Source: Siphonodentalium dalli (Eukaryota > Mollusca > Scaphopoda > Gadilida > Siphonodentaliidae). Taken from it: 64,000 bases of DNA. Shown one piece after another: positions 27,201 to 35,154 of the stretch. The stretch lies in contig CP136064.1 of assembly GCA_032622095.1 (NCBI GenBank), positions 47,069,573 to 47,133,572 on the forward strand, written 5' to 3'. The notes beneath the pieces are model-generated. The model saw nothing but the letters and a program-made list of their open reading frames with translations. It was not told the origin of the DNA and searched no databases. Positions within the stretch are counted from its first letter, which is position 1; each line of letters opens with the position of its first letter. A program made the position numbers and the translations under genes.

Positions 27201-30200
27201 ACAAATGTATCGGAATTTAGTAACAGGATTGAGTATTTCCTCGTTGATATTTTCGGATTCCTATATATAGTCAAATCTTCCTGCAATCACTTTGCGTTGA
27301 AATGAATATTCACCTCTCGCCAATTTCCATCAACTGGGTCGATTTCGGAACTGGATATATCGAAAACTATACGACCATGCTTATTTGTGCCCCACAACAA
27401 CCAATGTCCTGCCTAATGTCATGTGACAAGTAAAACTAGGCTTAAATTTCTGCAATACGAATTTTGATAATTCCATAAATGATTCATGTCATTGGTCACA
27501 TGAACATTCGATATGAAAATTAAATTTGCTGAAAAATAGAAGAAAATAATAGATACAAATAACCTTGTCTTTTGTCTATGTTTATCGCGCACACCTAAAT
27601 CAATTCCAGCTGTTGGGATTCGTTTAGAAGAACTATTAACAAACTCTTTCTCCGCAATAAAGTTATAAATAAAATTTTGGATTTGCCATATCTTCAACTT
27701 TTCTCAACCGATTTGCAAAATTCTTTCAGGAGGAATATTCAGCCGATACGTGACAGTTAAAATAATTATCATCGAAGCAAAAAACAAAATGTGGCCATTT
27801 TTAGTCAGCCCTTCCCCTGATCACGCCCTTGGAGCACTATCGACCAAACTTGGCCGATATGTTCGCCTCAGGATTTTTAACAAAACCGCATATGAACACC
27901 GACATACATTTATTCATTTTGAATGAGATACAGCTTCAAAACTCTCTAGGCCAAAATTTCAATGTTAAAGGCAAAATAACTCTGTTGTTTATCATCCAAT
28001 TCAAGATTTTTCCGAATCTATACTCGCCATCTCTTAGAGACTTTATATTCTGAGTTTGGTGATCATCGAAGCCAAAAATAATTTTGACATCTCTAACCTG
28101 ATGATGTCCCTGAAGTATTGAAGGAGATGCGGCTTCAAGATAGTCTAGCCCAAAAGTTCAATGTTATTGGTCACATAACTCTGGAGTTTATTATCTGATT
28201 CAAGAAATATGTCCATATCTATATCCTCAGTCTCTTAGAAACTTTGTATTCCGAGTTTGATGATCATCATAGTGAAAGCAATAATTGAAACCTTTTTGCA
28301 CCCCTCTCCTGATCATGTCGCTAAAGATACATCAGTATTCTTAACAAAACACCTTATAAAATACCGACATACATGCATTCGTTTTGAAGGAGATGCGGCT
28401 TCGAGACACTCTAGCCCAAAATTCAAACTTTAATGTCACATAACTCTGATATTTATCAACAGATTCAAGATATGTTTTCTACTCTGTAATTGCCACATCT
28501 TAGAAATTATATATTCTCAGTTTGGTGCAAATCGATACAAAAACGAAATTAAAAAAATAATTATGCATAAGGCATAACGAGATGTATCTATGGTCCAAAT
28601 TTCGAGTTTCTGCTGATCATACTTTTCTAGATACGGCAACCCTCATTTTTGCACATAAACGGATGTAAATCGTATATAGCCTATTATGCTATTATAAGTA
28701 TATGTACATACGAAATTCCAGCTCCTAGCTCTTGTACTTCCTGAGATATATGTGTTCCATAATTGCTAACAATAAGGAATAATAATACCTAGAGGTCTGA
28801 TTCCATGAAATCCGACATACTTCCATGGTATCGACACCCAATGGGTGTACTGTATGTAAAGGTGTGTGTTCCACTTCATGTCAAGTAACGGGTGCTTCTT
28901 GGTCTGCTGTTAGACTTGAATTGACATTTCGACAGAAGATATATTGCATGGTTTTATGTCACATGGTTCTAACTAGCGTGGTAGTACTCGATGGTTTATG
29001 ACAGTCTAATGCATCGTGTTCCCAACCAACTGAGCAATCTTTGACCCCCAGCCAAACGTTTAGTTCGATATGAATACATTTTAGGGATATTTACTACCCC
29101 TATTCAGGTTGCACAAATCCTGTTCAATGGTCACGAAATTTGATTCTATCGTAATCTAGAGCAAAATGGTATAAAACATATTAAGGGACCACAACTATGG
29201 TATTTCGAAATTGTTTTGAAAATTCTTTCAGTTTCTGATTCAGTATAATTGAGTAGTTTCAATTGTGAAGGAAAGACCACACATTTTGTTAATTAAAGTG
29301 ATGTGAAACACTCCGGAAGGGTGAGCAAATAGAAATTGAGAATAATCTTGCTCAAATTAGTTATTTGTTATGAATATCAATCCAAATTGACGATACACTC
29401 CGTCATTCTTATATATTAATTAAATGCAATGACCCTTGATGGCTAAATCATTTGTGTTGATTTATCGCCGATAGTTGCGTCCCGAATCGAGATGTAAACA
29501 TTTACAATTGGGCGTATTTCAGACGAAGTTTTCTATGGAGTGGTATGGTCGAATTCTTAGAAATTTTCGGCGATGTTAGTAGAATGCTACATTCCCCATG
29601 TTGGCATAGTACCTGAGTACTAATTTATCAATTTCACGCACCCGAACAAGTCCATAATAATAACAAGTCTTTAATAATATATGTATTTCAGTACATCGTC
29701 GAATGGTCGGTGTGTATCTGAACATCTCCAGAAAACTAGGACTCTTTCTTTACTTGTATTATCTGTGTTATGCTCATTTCCCACTAAAATTCATCCAGAT
29801 AACTAACATGCTATTCCAATGTACTCTTTTATAACTAAGTGGACAATCCATTTAGTATAGAAAGGGTTAAATCACAGAAAGGCTCATGTGTGTACCACGA
29901 AAACGGACATTACTCAAGGAATACAAAGGGCTAAATCACAGAAAGGCTCGTGTGTGTACCACGAAAACGGACATTACTCAAGGTATACAAATGGCTAAAT
30001 CACAGAAAGGCTCGTGTGTGTACCACGAAAACTGACATTACTCAAGGAATACAAAGGGCTAAATCACAGAAAAGCTCGTGTGTGTACCACGAAAACTGAC
30101 ATTACTCAAGGAATACAAAGGGTTAAATCACAGAAAGGCTCGTGTGTGTACCACGAAAACGGACATTACTCAAGGAATACAAAGGGTTAAATCACAGAAA

Positions 30201-33200
30201 GGCTCGTGTGTACCACGAAAACTGACATTACTCAAGGGATACAAAGGGTTAAATCACAGAAAGGCTCGTGAGTACCACGAAAACTGACATTACTCAAGGA
30301 ATACAAAGGGTTAAATCACAGAAAGGCTCGTGTGTACCACGAAAACGGACATTACTCAAGGAATACAAAGGGTTAAATCACAGAAAGGCTCGTGTGTATA
30401 CCACGAAAACGGACAATACTCAAGGGATACAAAGGGTTAAATCACAGAAAGGCTCGTGTGTACCACGAAAACTGACATTACTCAAGGGATACAAAGGGTT
30501 AAATCACAGAAAGGCTCGTGTGTATACCACGAAAACGGACATTACACAAGGAATACAAAGGGTTAAATCACAGAAAGGCTCGTGTGTATACCACGAAAAC
30601 GGACATTATTCAAGGAATACAAAGGGTTAAATCACAGAAAGGCTCGTGTGTGTACCACGAAAACTGACATTACTCAAGGAATACAAAGGGCTAAATCACA
30701 GAAAGGCTCGTGTGTGTACCACGAAAACGGACATTACTCAAGGAATACAAAGGGCTAAATCACAGAAAGGCTCGCGTGTGTACCACGAAAACTGACATTA
30801 CTCAAGGAATACAAAGGGTTAAATCACAGGAAGGCTCGCGTGTACCACGAAAACTGACATTACTCAAGGAATACAAAGGGCTAAATCACAGAAAGGCTCG
30901 TGTGTGTACCACGAAAACTGACATTACTCAAGGAATACAAAGGGTTAAATCACAGGAAGGCTCGTGTGTACCACGAAAACTGACATTACTCAAGGAATAC
31001 AAAGGGCTAAATGGCAGAAAGGCTCGTGTGTACCACGAAAACGGACATTACTCAAGGAACACAAAGGGCTAAATCACAGAAAGGCTCGTGTGTACCACGA
31101 AAACGGACATTACTCAAGGAATACAAAGGGCTAAATGGCAGAAAGGCTCGTGTGTACCACGAAAACGGACATTACTGAAGGAACACAAAGGGATAAATCA
31201 CAGAAAGGCTCGTGTGTACCACGAAAACGGACATTACTGAAGGAATACATATTTAATTGTTTACAACTGATTCTCTTCTCTTCTGATGGCGAGTTCATCC
31301 GGAGTAAGTTTTATGTCAAGTTCAATTATGTCGTCGGGCTGACCATCCGCGTGCATCATTCCTGAAAACAAGAACAATGTTCGACCAATTACTCGAGTTG
31401 AGTTCCACTTGAACATTTCTAAAAAATATATATATATAAATAATAAGCAACTTTTGGCTGTATCCAAGTATGCCTACCTGCTAAACAAGAAATATAAAAC
31501 GTCATAAGTGTAATACTTTCTATACCCGAAACTACCAAAAAGTATCCCAATTTTAAGACTTTGAAATTGCATGTTTCCTCAGATTCAATGTAAACATAAT
31601 TATGTCACAAATTGGTACAATAAAACATCTCATGTATATCTTACAACCCGACCAGATGGCAGGTAGATCACAACACAGGGATGATCTTGATTAGATAAAT
31701 ATATTAGTATGTCAGACACAGGCAACCGACCACCCATCTGATTGGATTATGTGACCAGGAAAACATGCATGTCCACTAGAAGTTATCTCTTTACAACACT
31801 ATGGAACACACTTGTGACCATGACCATCTGACTGGGCTGACTCTTTCAATCACTATTAAATCGAGATTACATAGTCGTTAATGGTTTGTTGTGGATCGCG
31901 ATTTTCACCATTCCTCTCATTATGGGGCATGACCTAACTATCGCATTGACATACATGTCAAGTTACCAGCTGATTTTTTAACAAGCTTCACAAAAAGATT
32001 ACTAGTTCTTGCTTTGATTCAGTGCTATTTTGATTATGCATGTTGCTCATGGTATAGCGCACTAACTACAACAACCAAAGGGAAATTGCAGAAATCTCAG
32101 AATAGATTGATTAAATTCTGTCTTGGGCTGCATAACCGAGCAACCGTGGGGTACAAGGAACATCTAAAAATGAACATGTTAACTGTTGAAAAGCGGGTTA
32201 ACCAAATAAAGCTGTTGCCAATGAAGAAGATTGTGGACTCAAATGCTCCCAAATATCTCTCTGAACACTTTACCAGATTTAGCTCTTACTGCAGCTATGA
32301 ACTAAGATCAGGGCAACAAAATATCACAATCCCTCATGTAGGTCCTTTTGGTTCGCACAGTTTCTGTTATACAGGAATAGTTCTCTGAAATGATTTTTCT
32401 AACCAAATTGATCCCAAAGGTAACAACACAGTTTGGACCAAGGCTATTCACTCAGAGTATTTTAATAGATATAACAAATCTGAAAGTTCTATCTATAAGT
32501 ACTATTAACAAAGTAGGTGATTGTGTAGTTCCATGATACACTCAGGAAAGTTTGCTCTGTATATAACTTTTATTTAATGACTAGGGCGAGGGTAGCCTTT
32601 GACTGTGGTGTCGTAGTACGTGATCGAACGGTGTCATCCAGATCGAAGGGAATAACATCACCTTACTGTCCATGGTACACTGCGATAAGTTGGTGCTAGC
32701 CTTATCATCACCACATAGCCACCGAACCTACTCAGTAGTCAAAGACACCCTCTCGCCTATTTTAATCGATATATCTATCCAGTGTTTTTTAACTGTATTG
32801 GTAAATATGTGCCGTTTAGCTCACTGTCACCTATCGTGACTTTAATTTCAACAGACCATTTGCATTTCATTGGTTAAATAAAACATAATTATATTAAATA
32901 AATGGTCTTAGGACTGTTTTCTTATGCTATCCCCGATGGCTTTTGGTCACCTGTTAGTGCCGGACAACTGCTTTACAGTCTCATACCCTATATAAACGCC
33001 ATACTCATGCTGGGCATTGGTCAACTGCGGTATTGGTTATGTACCACTTGGTACATCACATCCTTCCGCAGTTGACCATTGTCCAGTTATAAATCAAATT
33101 ATTTGATATTTCTATATCTTTACAATTCGTGTTAATTTGTTACTTGTTAAATGTATATCACATATATACCATGTATTCCTGTTTATTTTTATCTATACAT

Positions 33201-35118
33201 ATAGGTTGTCCTACACCAATATGTGTCTTAAAGACCATTAAAACGTATCTTATCTTATATTATCTTAGTGCGGAGGCATGACCTAACTATCGTATGGACA
33301 TACATGTCAAGTTATCAGTGCGGAGGCATGACCTAACTATCGTATGGACATACAGGTCAAGTTATCAGTGCGGAGGCATGGCCTAACCATCACATGGACA
33401 TACAGGTCAAGTTATCAGTGCGGAGGCATGAACTGACTATCGTATGGACATACAGGTCAAGTTATCAGTGCGGAGGCATGAACTAACTATCGTATGGACA
33501 TACATGTCAAGTTATCAGCGCGGAGGCATGAACTGACTATCGTATGGACATACATGTCAAGTTATTAGTGCGGAGACATGAACTAACCATCGCATGGACA
33601 TATTATGTCAAGTTATCAGTGCGGAGGCATGACCTAACTGTCGTATGGACATACAGGTCAAGTTATCAGTGCGGAGGCATGAACTAACCATCACATGGAC
33701 ATACAGATCAAGTTATCAGTGCGGAGGCATGACCTAACTATCACATGGACATACAGGCCACGTTCTCAGTGCGGAGGCATGACTTAACTATCGTATGGAC
33801 ATACAGGCCAAGTTATCAGTGCGGAGGCATGAACCAACTATCGTATGGACATACAGGTCAAGTTATCAGTGCGGATGCATGAATTAACTATCGCATGGAC
33901 ATACAGGTCAAGTTTTCAGTGCGGAGGCATGAATTAACTATCGCATGGACATACAGGTCAAGTTATCAGTGCGGAGGCATGACCTAACTATCGCATGGAC
34001 ATACAGGTCAAGTTATCAGTGCGGAGGCATGAACTAACTATCGCATGGACATACAGGCCAAGTTAGCAGTGTGGAGCATGACCTACCTATCGCATGGGCA
34101 TACAGGTCAAGTTATCAGTGCGGAGGCATGAACTAACTATCGCATGGACACACAGGTCAAGTTATCAGTGCGGAGGCATGAACTAACTATCGCATGGACG
34201 TACAGGTCAAGTTATCAGTGCGGAGGCATGAACTAACTATCGCATGGACATACAGGTCAAGTTATCAGTGCGGAGGCATGAACTGACCATCGAATGTACA
34301 TACAGGTCAAGTTATCAGTGCGGAGGCATGAACTAACTATCGCATGGACGTACAGGTCAAGTTATCAGTGCGGAGGCATGAACTAACTATCGCATGGACG
34401 TGCAGGTCAAGTTATCAGTGCGGAGGCATGAACTAACTATCGCATGGACATAAGGTCAAGTTCAAATGTGGGTTCGGTCCGAACATTTCAGACTGAGTTA
34501 TTTCCTTTTGCGACTGATTATTTTCTTATCCAGATAACTCGTTATATTACAGTTATCCGATAGCTTTCAAATTTAGTATGTCGACCAATGACATGAAAAT
34601 CAGTCAAAACGCCAAAGATTATGTATACAACAATATAAAATAGGTGCTCCCGAGTTAGATGACGATTCGGTATTCAATATAATACGTGCCACGCGATATC
34701 AAGATTATATATCAAAACGAGTATCCCGATTTAATCGGAAGGTGGATAACCGAATCAAACTAGCCATTATTAAATATACTTCCTTTTGGAATGTTAGTAT
34801 TGACTATCGGAGGTAGTGTTAGTATTGACTATCGGAGGTAATGTTAGTATTGACTATCGGAGGTAATATTGGTATTGACAATCGGAGGGAATTAATCCTG
34901 CATACCACGTGACAATCGCCCGAATCCCATCGTGTCAGAAAAGGGAGGTAACACCGTAATTATATATATAGAGAGTATAGCCACAAACAGTGTATTAATT
35001 TACCTGTGGCGGAGTCCATCGCCTCCTGTAGTCGTTCGTCTATAGTCTGTTCTCTCCCATTGACACAGTGCAAACCACAGATCACAAACACCCTAATCGC
35101 CGCCTGTAAGATAACCAT
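4505..35118 (-). CDS. Astacin-family zinc metalloprotease, seven-exon gene (3' end not found)
   Basis: Secreted M12A metalloendopeptidase. The gene is a join of seven exons: 35118-35004, 31361-31265, 25630-25545, 12668-12551, 10563-10497, 7753-7550, 4637-4505. All introns have GT/AG ends and all junction phases agree (1, 2, 1, 2, 0, 0; the last donor is phase 1), giving 273 residues with no stop. Order: hydrophobic N-terminus, propeptide, RFKR furin-type site (residues 73-76), then a catalytic domain of about 197 residues, the family's usual size. Zinc motif HEIAHALGLQHE and Met-turn SVMHY are intact, and the four cysteines of the two conserved disulfides are all present (TCI, GCW, GCVH, YSC). 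Introns are about 3.6, 5.6, 12.9, 2.0, 2.7 and 2.9 kb and are full of mobile elements. The phase 1 donor after exon 7 implies more exons (often CUB, EGF or ShK modules in this family), probably beyond position 1. Subfamily cannot be named from sequence alone. Confidence 0.93.
4638..5290. other. Astacin intron 6, no further feature
   Basis: AT-rich intronic sequence. Small open frames here show no recognisable protein. Confidence 0.5.
5292..5585. repeat. Short AT-rich tandem repeat, about 75-80 bp unit
   Basis: About four diverged units of the pattern CGATTTATTCGTATTTAATAG, then TG(C/T)(C/T)TTxGA(A/G)ATT, an A-rich run, and AAAATGxTAAAAACTT. Lies in astacin intron 6. Confidence 0.65.
5590..6418. 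other. No gene recognised
   Basis: Intronic. The phrase TTGGGCGTxxGT(A/G) with TATGTATTTGAG recurs at about 5005-5085 and 6160-6235, a small dispersed repeat. The open frame at 5921-6235 (minus) has no recognisable domain. Confidence 0.4.
6423..6814. mobile_element. 392-bp TTAA MITE with two internal hairpins (copy 1)
   Basis: Flanked by TTAA at 6419-6422 and 6815-6818. Ends CCCTTTACCCAACA...TGTTGGGTAAAGGG are inverted. Inside are two long hairpins, about 6575-6643 and 6718-6788, each reading GCCAATGCATTCTCTTATAT down to a CGACC/GGTCG loop, separated by about 75 bp of AT-rich sequence. CCC-starting ends plus TTAA suggest a piggyBac-type non-autonomous element. Copy 2 at 20106-20497 has the same length and is nearly identical, so both are probably recent. 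Confidence 0.88.
6819..7549. other. Astacin intron 6 with a small palindromic cluster
   Basis: At about 7137-7237 the words TCATTTCATGAAATGA and GTCATTTCG recur in both orientations, forming overlapping inverted repeats. No coding sequence beyond exon 6 is supported. Confidence 0.4.
7550..7753 (-). CDS. Astacin exon 6: zinc-binding active site and Met-turn
   Basis: Sixty-eight codons in phase 0 on both sides (ACACAG|AAATAT and AGATTT|GTAAGT). It opens KYIIEHEIAHALGLQHEQ. HEIAHALGLQHE at 7703-7738 provides the three zinc-binding histidines and the catalytic Glu. YDYYSVMHYGRF contains the Met-turn SVMHY at about 7556-7573, with the Tyr that acts as the extra zinc ligand in astacins. All catalytic residues are intact, so the protein is predicted active. 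Confidence 0.96.
7754..9539. other. Astacin intron 5, left part
   Basis: No recognisable gene. 8740-8860 shares phrases (AATTCCAACC-G-ATGGCCATTT...CATTTGTTGAAAA) with 26290-26410 and is therefore a dispersed repeat. At 9350-9400 there is a purine-rich GAGAGA stretch. Confidence 0.4.
9540..10290 (-). pseudogene. LINE C-terminal fragment split by a minisatellite
   Basis: Minus strand reads IRLGCNNLKRYLVISDLKES, then PFCQCGIFETESAYHFFFRC and PLYARIR: the conserved end of many LINE ORF2 proteins (RxGCxxLxxxL...C-x-CG...E...HFFF-x-CP). The minisatellite at about 9815-10120 sits exactly in front of IRLGC. The frame on its far side (10279 to about 10120) may be the upstream part of the same LINE, but I cannot recognise it. 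It is a different copy from the 1.3-3.7 kb LINE. Confidence 0.75.
9815..10120. repeat. Minisatellite, 17-21 bp unit
   Basis: About 15 copies of TACGAGTATGATAGATTT with length variants (…TCTAA, …TTAA, …AT linkers). Confidence 0.9.
10497..10563 (-). CDS. Astacin exon 5: CWSYVGR segment
   Basis: A 67-nt exon. Acceptor ACTCAG|GTGTTGG completes Gly from exon 4, then reads CWSYVGRVTGSQDLSLGNGC and VH. The two cysteines form the conserved C64-C84 type pair of astacins, and SxVGR is a family hallmark. The donor GTGAGT is phase 0. Confidence 0.93.
10564..10855. other. Astacin intron 4, right end
   Basis: Nothing coding. 10700-10735 (ATAATAAGTTCAACAAATGACC) resembles the hairpin arms at 26874-26933. 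Confidence 0.4.
10860..11115. repeat. Minisatellite, 20-bp unit
   Basis: Tandem CATGCTTAACATACACATAA with minor substitutions, about 12-13 copies; in astacin intron 4. Confidence 0.9.
11139..11376 (+). repeat. Dispersed repeat copy with CAA/CAG tract
   Basis: Shares an ordered series of phrases with 44909-45177: CAATCAGATTCGATGGTCCC, ATTCCAACAACA, ATCGATTAATTxxC, CCACTGTCAACT, TATCAACATG, TCGGCTCGT. The copy here has a (CAA/CAG)n expansion at 11177-11225, which gives a spurious polyglutamine open frame. Confidence 0.7.
11400..12540. other. Astacin intron 4, left part
   Basis: No gene recognised. 11640-11730 matches a short dispersed repeat also at 13805-13905 and 35647-35733 (TTTCACTGTGGCCCGCGCCA, ATAACGGGT, CTTATTTCAG). 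Confidence 0.4.
12551..12668 (-). CDS. Astacin exon 4: N-terminal catalytic subdomain
   Basis: Acceptor CATGCAG|GTGCTG joins exon 3 in phase to give FGAAPRAVIDEAMADWEA, then VTCIQFVPRT and YLNFIVDS. This matches the astacin pattern of a helix ending in AM-x-W, then TCI-x-F, whose Cys pairs with the one near the domain end. The donor is GATTCAGG|GTGCGT, a weaker GTGCGT site. An open frame runs on upstream past the acceptor and even contains VPYS, but that is intronic: exon 3 supplies the true VPYVI segment. Confidence 0.93.
13429..13524. repeat. 96-bp hairpin repeat
   Basis: Arms GTCGCAATTCTATACGATAT and the reverse complement at the right end (ATATAGAATTGCGAC), each about 29 bp, around a 38-bp loop. 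Small foldback element in astacin intron 3. Confidence 0.75.
13538..14004 (+). mobile_element. Helitron-like non-autonomous element
   Basis: Begins TCTATATATAAATG and ends ...CAGCTAG|T, matching the Helitron TC...CTRR|T rule. Shortly before the end is a GC-rich stretch (TGCGCGAAGCACACA and GGGCCGC...GGGGCC) able to form short hairpins. No coding. The 5' flanking base is not the expected A unless the start is moved to TCC at 13535. Confidence 0.5.
14008..14570. other. No gene recognised
   Basis: AT-rich intron 3 sequence without recognisable repeat or code. Confidence 0.4.
14572..14690. repeat. (TA)n microsatellite with TG and TACA interruptions
   Basis: About 31 TA dinucleotides, then TGTGTG and imperfect TATACA; also creates a spurious Tyr-Ile open frame. 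Confidence 0.97.
14826..14980. repeat. 155-bp palindrome
   Basis: Left arm ATATCCACACTTTTTCAGTG...GATGACAAAACATTT...CCACTCGTGGC and its near-perfect reverse complement to 14980, with a loop of only a few bases (TAAA) near 14905. Confidence 0.85.
14992..15905 (-). repeat. Tandem repeat of about 165 bp, possibly inside a reversed Helitron
   Basis: About five diverged units, each with a TCTCTGACT-like phrase, AACCACA/GC(C/T)xxTTAxxTTCxT, a GAGATGATTA(T)ATA phrase and AATCGGCGACAA. The left border ACTAGCATGATAACCCGGCG reads on the minus strand as ...CATGCTAGT, a possible Helitron 3' terminus. A further single unit lies at about 24040-24135. Confidence 0.55.
15905..16370. other. No gene recognised
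   Basis: Flank between the tandem repeat and the LINE. Confidence 0.4.
16370..19855 (+). pseudogene. LINE with endonuclease and reverse transcriptase (5'-truncated)
   Basis: Plus-strand non-LTR retrotransposon ORF2. An AP-endonuclease remnant lies at 16402-17046 with GDMNAN, LLDHIVIS and SNHRPV (normally SDHxP). A linker follows, then reverse transcriptase at 17537-18591 in two frames with QMGFQKGISCSMTSF, FLDSKKAFDKVWHTGLL, TRQGVVLSPLCYLVFIDD. The catalytic YADD box is replaced by VDAIAFMS, so it is inactive. The frame shifts again near 18591 and at a 14-C run (about 18781). The C-terminus at 18761-19612 has a CHLCSE...H zinc-knuckle-like segment, and TAA lies near 19612. The 5' end is cut within the endonuclease. 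A short 3' UTR with AATAAAG ends near 19850, where it meets a minus-strand LINE tail to tail. Confidence 0.9.
20106..20497. mobile_element. 392-bp TTAA MITE with two internal hairpins (copy 2)
   Basis: Same ends, length and double-hairpin layout as the copy at 6423-6814, with TTAA at 20102-20105 and 20498-20501. Inserted in the RT region of the minus-strand LINE. Confidence 0.9.
20690..21065. mobile_element. Insertion in LINE, possibly related to the 5.2-kb element termini
   Basis: Interrupts the LINE reverse transcriptase. It contains AAGGTCTCCTCT and CTTGTTAA in the order seen at the right end of the 49739-54983 element. CAAGATGGCGTCCATCATGG, then ATGGCGGCCAAGATGG, follow the same plan as that element's left subterminal region (49870-50060). 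Borders are not sharply defined. A poly-C run of about 18 marks one edge. Confidence 0.45.
22824..24043. other. LINE 5' flank with a duplicated 50-bp word
   Basis: A 50-bp sequence starting TATCGATTTTGTTTCCCCTC occurs at 22824-22874 (LINE 5' end) and again in the same orientation at 23993-24043 with few differences. The 1.1 kb between shows no coding signal. Confidence 0.6.
24188..24241. repeat. (TA)n microsatellite
   Basis: About 26 uninterrupted TA dinucleotides. Confidence 0.97.
24242..25540. other. Astacin intron 3, right end
   Basis: No gene. A small hairpin at about 24421-24467 (GGGGAATAGTCCAC...GTGGACTATTCC). Confidence 0.4.
25545..25630 (-). CDS. Astacin exon 3: furin site and mature N-terminus
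   Basis: Acceptor TTGTAG|GAATCGC completes the Leu codon left by exon 2. Residues NRFKRSGKSWIKYRWPDNN continue to VPYVISSAF. RFKR matches the R-x-K/R-R furin consensus and RWP...VPYVI is the conserved start of the astacin catalytic domain. The exon is 86 nt and the donor CTTTCG|GTAAGTA is phase 1. Confidence 0.93.
25640..27700. other. Astacin intron 2, diverged repeats
   Basis: 25900-26560 holds several diverged copies of a TTCCAACCTGA...GTTGGAAA(A/T)TTCCAACT phrase, related to 8740-8860. A hairpin lies at 26874-26933 (ATAAGTTCAACAAACGAC and its complement). No coding supported. Confidence 0.5.
27720..28540. repeat. Diverged tandem repeat, roughly 230-290 bp unit
   Basis: Three or more units containing GAAGGAGATGCGGCTTC, CTCTAG(C/G)CCAAAA, AATGTxxxxG(T/G)CACATAACTCTG, TTCAAGA and TCTTAGA(A/G)A. 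The phrases recur in order at about 27900, 28120 and 28390. Confidence 0.7.
28550..29855. other. Astacin intron 2, no gene
   Basis: AT-rich; nothing recognised apart from short shared words. Confidence 0.4.
29858..31248. repeat. 62-bp minisatellite, about 22 copies
   Basis: Consensus unit begins AAAGGGTTAAATCACAGAAA and continues GGCTCGTGTGTACCACGAAA, then ACxGACATTACTCAAGGAAT and AC. Length 62, with 64-bp variants that carry one more GT in CGTGTGTGTACC. The length mix shifts frame between units, so the repeated peptides (VPRKLTLLKEY, CTTKTDITQGIQR) are not a real protein. Units are highly similar, implying recent homogenisation. Located in astacin intron 2 directly beside exon 2. Confidence 0.96.
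31265..31361 (-). CDS. Astacin exon 2: propeptide
   Basis: Acceptor TTTTCAG|GAATG completes a Gly codon with exon 1. The 31 whole codons read GMMHADGQPDDIIELDIKLT and onward to REENQ, ending with TT before GTAAAC (phase 2). The segment IELDIKL sits where astacin propeptides carry FxGD, whose Asp caps the catalytic zinc in the zymogen. The Asp is present here but the Phe and Gly are replaced. The donor lies only 16 bp from the end of a 22-copy 62-bp minisatellite. Confidence 0.9.
31365..31920. other. Astacin intron 1, left part
   Basis: No gene recognised; AT-rich. Confidence 0.4.
31921..31972 (+). repeat. Solitary 50-bp satellite unit
   Basis: GGGGCATGACCTAACTATCG, then CATTGACATACATGTCAAGT, matches the unit of the array at 33269-34456, separated from it by a LINE fragment. 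Confidence 0.85.
31980..33268 (+). mobile_element. LINE 3' fragment (CR1/L2-like) with TATCTTA tail
   Basis: 5'-truncated. 32014-32388 encodes the post-RT segment QCYFDYACCSWYSALT, KLQKSQNRLIKFCLGL, APKYLSEHFTRFSS, a well-known LINE C-terminal pattern. The frame continues raggedly to a stop near 32507. A 3' UTR follows with a hairpin at 33017-33089 (TTGGTCAACTGCGG and its complement), ending in short TATCTTATCTTA repeats, typical of CR1/L2-type tails. It sits between satellite units. Confidence 0.85.
33269..34456 (+). repeat. 50-bp satellite array, about 24 copies
   Basis: Unit GTGCGGAGGCATGAACTAAC then TATCGCATGGACATACAGGT and CAAGTTATCA, nearly constant 50 bp with scattered substitutions. 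In astacin intron 1, about 550 bp from exon 1. Confidence 0.97.
34795..34893 (+). repeat. Short tandem repeat, 25-bp unit, four copies
   Basis: GTTAGTATTGACTATCGGAG followed by GTAAT, the last copies diverged. Confidence 0.9.
35004..35118 (-). CDS. Astacin exon 1: start codon and signal peptide
   Basis: ATG at 35118 is preceded in frame by a TAG two codons upstream, which supports this start. The 38 codons begin MVILQAAIRVFVICGLH, a plausible though Arg-interrupted signal peptide, followed by a polar stretch (residues 21-38, REQTIDERLQEAMDS) that begins the propeptide. The donor is CACAG|GTAAAT, phase 1. A TTACAG lies just inside the start, so it is possible, though less likely, that this is an internal exon with an acceptor at about 35107. 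A TATATATA-like stretch lies about 30-40 bp upstream, too close for an ordinary 5' UTR, and the sequence beyond about 35155 is a LINE fragment, so any 5' UTR exon would be farther away. Confidence 0.8.
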
Positions 35119-35154
35119 TCTCTATTCATTCTGATTAGACCATGTCGTATATAT

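Noticed and set aside
30078-31365. Repetitive open frames (VPRKLTLLKEYKGLNHRKAR type) that look like a repeat protein
   Set aside because: They come from a 62/64-bp minisatellite. Unit lengths are not multiples of three and the frame changes between units; the region lies in an intron.
33269-34456. CRISPR-like array
   Set aside because: Units are contiguous 50-bp tandem copies with no unique spacers, in an animal-type genome with no cas genes.
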